DNA of 64,000 bases from Acanthosepion pharaonis (taxonomy: Eukaryota > Mollusca > Cephalopoda > Sepiida > Sepiidae): the NCBI GenBank assembly GCA_903632075.3, contig CAHIKZ030004282.1, positions 107,001 through 171,000 on the forward strand, given 5' to 3'. Below the pieces are notes generated by a model that saw only the letters and a list, made by a program, of their open reading frames with translations, made no database searches and was not told the origin of the DNA. Shown piece by piece: positions 62,895-64,000 of the stretch (position 1 is the stretch's first letter; every line of letters starts with the position of its first letter). The translations under genes and the position numbers were made by a program.

Positions 62895-62966
<72 letters not shown>
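62823..62966. repeat. (TA)n microsatellite, long
   Basis: About 140 bp of TA with occasional TTA or ATA slips. Confidence 0.97.
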
Positions 62967-62970
<4 letters not shown>

Positions 62971-63059
62971 ACAGGGAATTTACTTAAATATTTGTATCTA
63001 TAAAGAGAACGTATAAACATAAAAAATGTCATAAAAAAATAATTGTCGGACTTTGTCCA

Positions 63060-63415
63060 TTTCATAATGTGTGACGTCATTTGTTTACATTCAGATACGC
63101 ATTGATCAGATATGAATGTATAATAGAAAATCATGGAAGATTGTAGTTTAAAAACAGTAAAATTGACCACGCTAACTGAACGTTCCTCTTTGGCCCAATC
63201 GGTAAAGGCACGTCAAGCTATATGACGGTTCCATATGGGATACGGGTTCGATTCCTGTCGGAGGACGCATATTTTCTATGAAAATTTCTCGGACATTCAG
63301 GCATGTTAATACTGTTTATTATAAACAGAGCATTTACTTTAATATTTGTATCTATAAAAAGAATGTATAAACATAAGAAATGTCTTAAAAAATATGTATG
63401 TATATATATTATGAA
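63060..63415 (+). mobile_element. tRNA-derived SINE, third type, sense copy
   Basis: tRNA-like region about 63186-63270: GTTCCTCTTTGGCCCAATCG start, GGTAAAGGCACGTC, then GGTTCGATTCCTGTCGGAGGAC (perfect B box and a nearly complete acceptor helix). Body: ATTTTCTATGAAAATTTCTC, CATTCAGGCATGTTAATACT, then TTATAAACAGAGCATTTACT with an AT-rich end. Intact arms suggest a fairly young copy. Not a tRNA gene: the anticodon arm is irregular and a SINE body follows. Confidence 0.75.
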
Positions 63416-63419
63416 ATGG

Positions 63420-63715
63420 ACTGAGTACGATAATTATTTTAATATATTATTTTGTTTATACGTTATTTTTTTTAGATACAAATACTTAAGTAAATGCTCT
63501 TTTTGTAATAAACAGTATTAACAACGTTTACCAGCCTGAATTTCTGAGAAAATCTCAAAGAAAATCTGTGTCCTCCAACAGGAATCGAACCTGTATCCTA
63601 CAGGGAACCGCCATATAGTCTGACGGGCTATACCATTTAAATACAGGGGAAGCGTCTGATTAGCAAGTTTAAAAATCATGGGAAGTTTGCAGATTAAAAG
63701 CAGTAATTCGACGTT
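63420..63715 (-). mobile_element. tRNA-derived SINE, third type, inverted copy
   Basis: Minus strand: AATGGTATAGCCCGTC, GACTATATGGCGG, GGTTCGATTCCTGTTGGAGGAC (63567-63590 region), TTTTCTTTGAGATTTTCTCA, AATTCAGGCTGG, GTTAATACTGTTTATTAC. It abuts the sense copy tail to tail, so the two can form a hairpin of about 250 bp per arm. Confidence 0.78.
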
Positions 63716-64000
63716 GCCTGACAGCCATGACTATTTTCTCCTGCTTGTGCGGTATGGTGCAGAGTCCTGTTGCCAGACATAGGGACTTCCAGTAACCCTC
63801 CTCTTGACCCAGGGAAGCACTACCACCTCAAGGCATATGATGTATTCAGTCTGTGGCCCTCCCCAATAAATTGATTGTTGAATGTATTAGTATTATTTTA
63901 TCTTTTATTTTCAAAACATAGTCAACATATTGTGTCCATTTCATACTTGATATCATTGAGTGCTGGTTTTTGTTGTTATAAATACATACATAAAACAATC
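63716..64000. other. Unassigned
   Basis: 63716-63875 is GC-richer than usual (GTTGCCAGACATAGGGACTT, CTTGACCCAGGGAAGC), without a recognisable domain. The remainder is AT-rich. Confidence 0.4.

Noticed and set aside
63186..63270. Functional tRNA gene (also 63567-63650, minus)
   Set aside because: B box and acceptor helix look good but the anticodon arm is irregular, and both copies continue into the same SINE body.

Overview
The window reads as a repeat-saturated, AT-rich stretch of a mollusc nuclear genome, most likely a cephalopod of the octopus type. The evidence is long (TA)n, (CA)n, (TATC)n and (GATA)n tracts, dense tRNA-derived SINEs (one with a tail ending in the GGCCTTGTGCCACA motif that I associate with octopus OR-type SINEs), a 5S rRNA-headed SINE, mariner and Tigger transposons, several LINE C-termini, Penelope-like fragments and two nested LTR elements. 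There is no bacterial-style gene content and no intact single-exon host gene. Species assignment is inference.

The host gene signal is thin but real. On the minus strand, two exons with proper acceptors and GTAAGT donors lie at 38769-38952 and 1610-1746. Their reading phases match across the 37-kb gap (phase 2 to phase 2), and the joined reading frame is open. The simplest reading is that most of the left 38 kb is one giant intron of a minus-strand gene I cannot name. A weaker candidate exon is at 62356-62530 (-).

Layout, left to right. 0-6 kb: exon, Penelope endonuclease remnant, a dispersed repeat, an inverted tRNA-SINE pair, an AT-rich minisatellite. 7-9 kb: LINE C-terminus and a Tigger deletion derivative still carrying a 190-aa transposase C-terminus. 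11.6-13.3 kb: five copies of a TATA-box LTR-like module. 16-19 kb: mariner MITE, GATA satellite, 120-bp satellite, LINE with a solo LTR. 20-22 kb: fold-back Penelope-like termini carrying hammerhead-ribozyme motifs, then a 5S-tRNA SINE with another SINE nested inside it. 22.9-25.5 kb: a complete but inactivated mariner and a second mariner remnant. 27-38 kb: LINE fragments, a decayed Ty3/gypsy element (minus strand) and, inserted in its right LTR, a young LTR element with near-identical LTRs that carries Gag fused to a non-retroviral-looking coding segment. 39-43 kb: exon, Tigger-like MITE, SINE, and a 35-unit 62-bp minisatellite grown inside a LINE ORF2. 43-49 kb: LINE and mariner remnants. 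50-55 kb: 30-bp minisatellite, tandem SINE heads, mariner, SINE, Penelope endonuclease and 3' region. 57-60 kb: a duplicated dispersed repeat with a 67-bp minisatellite. 61-63.7 kb: a cluster of hammerhead-motif SINEs with a tandemly triplicated tail, and two tRNA SINEs in inverted orientation.

The most interesting theme is the recurring hammerhead-type core (CUGANGA - helix - GAAA). The best copy (20887-20938) folds with an 8-bp stem I, a stem II and a 4-bp stem III. A shortened version sits in the tail of a tRNA-headed SINE present in at least six pieces. A second theme is minisatellites born inside transposons (62, 34, 67, 30 and 107 bp units).
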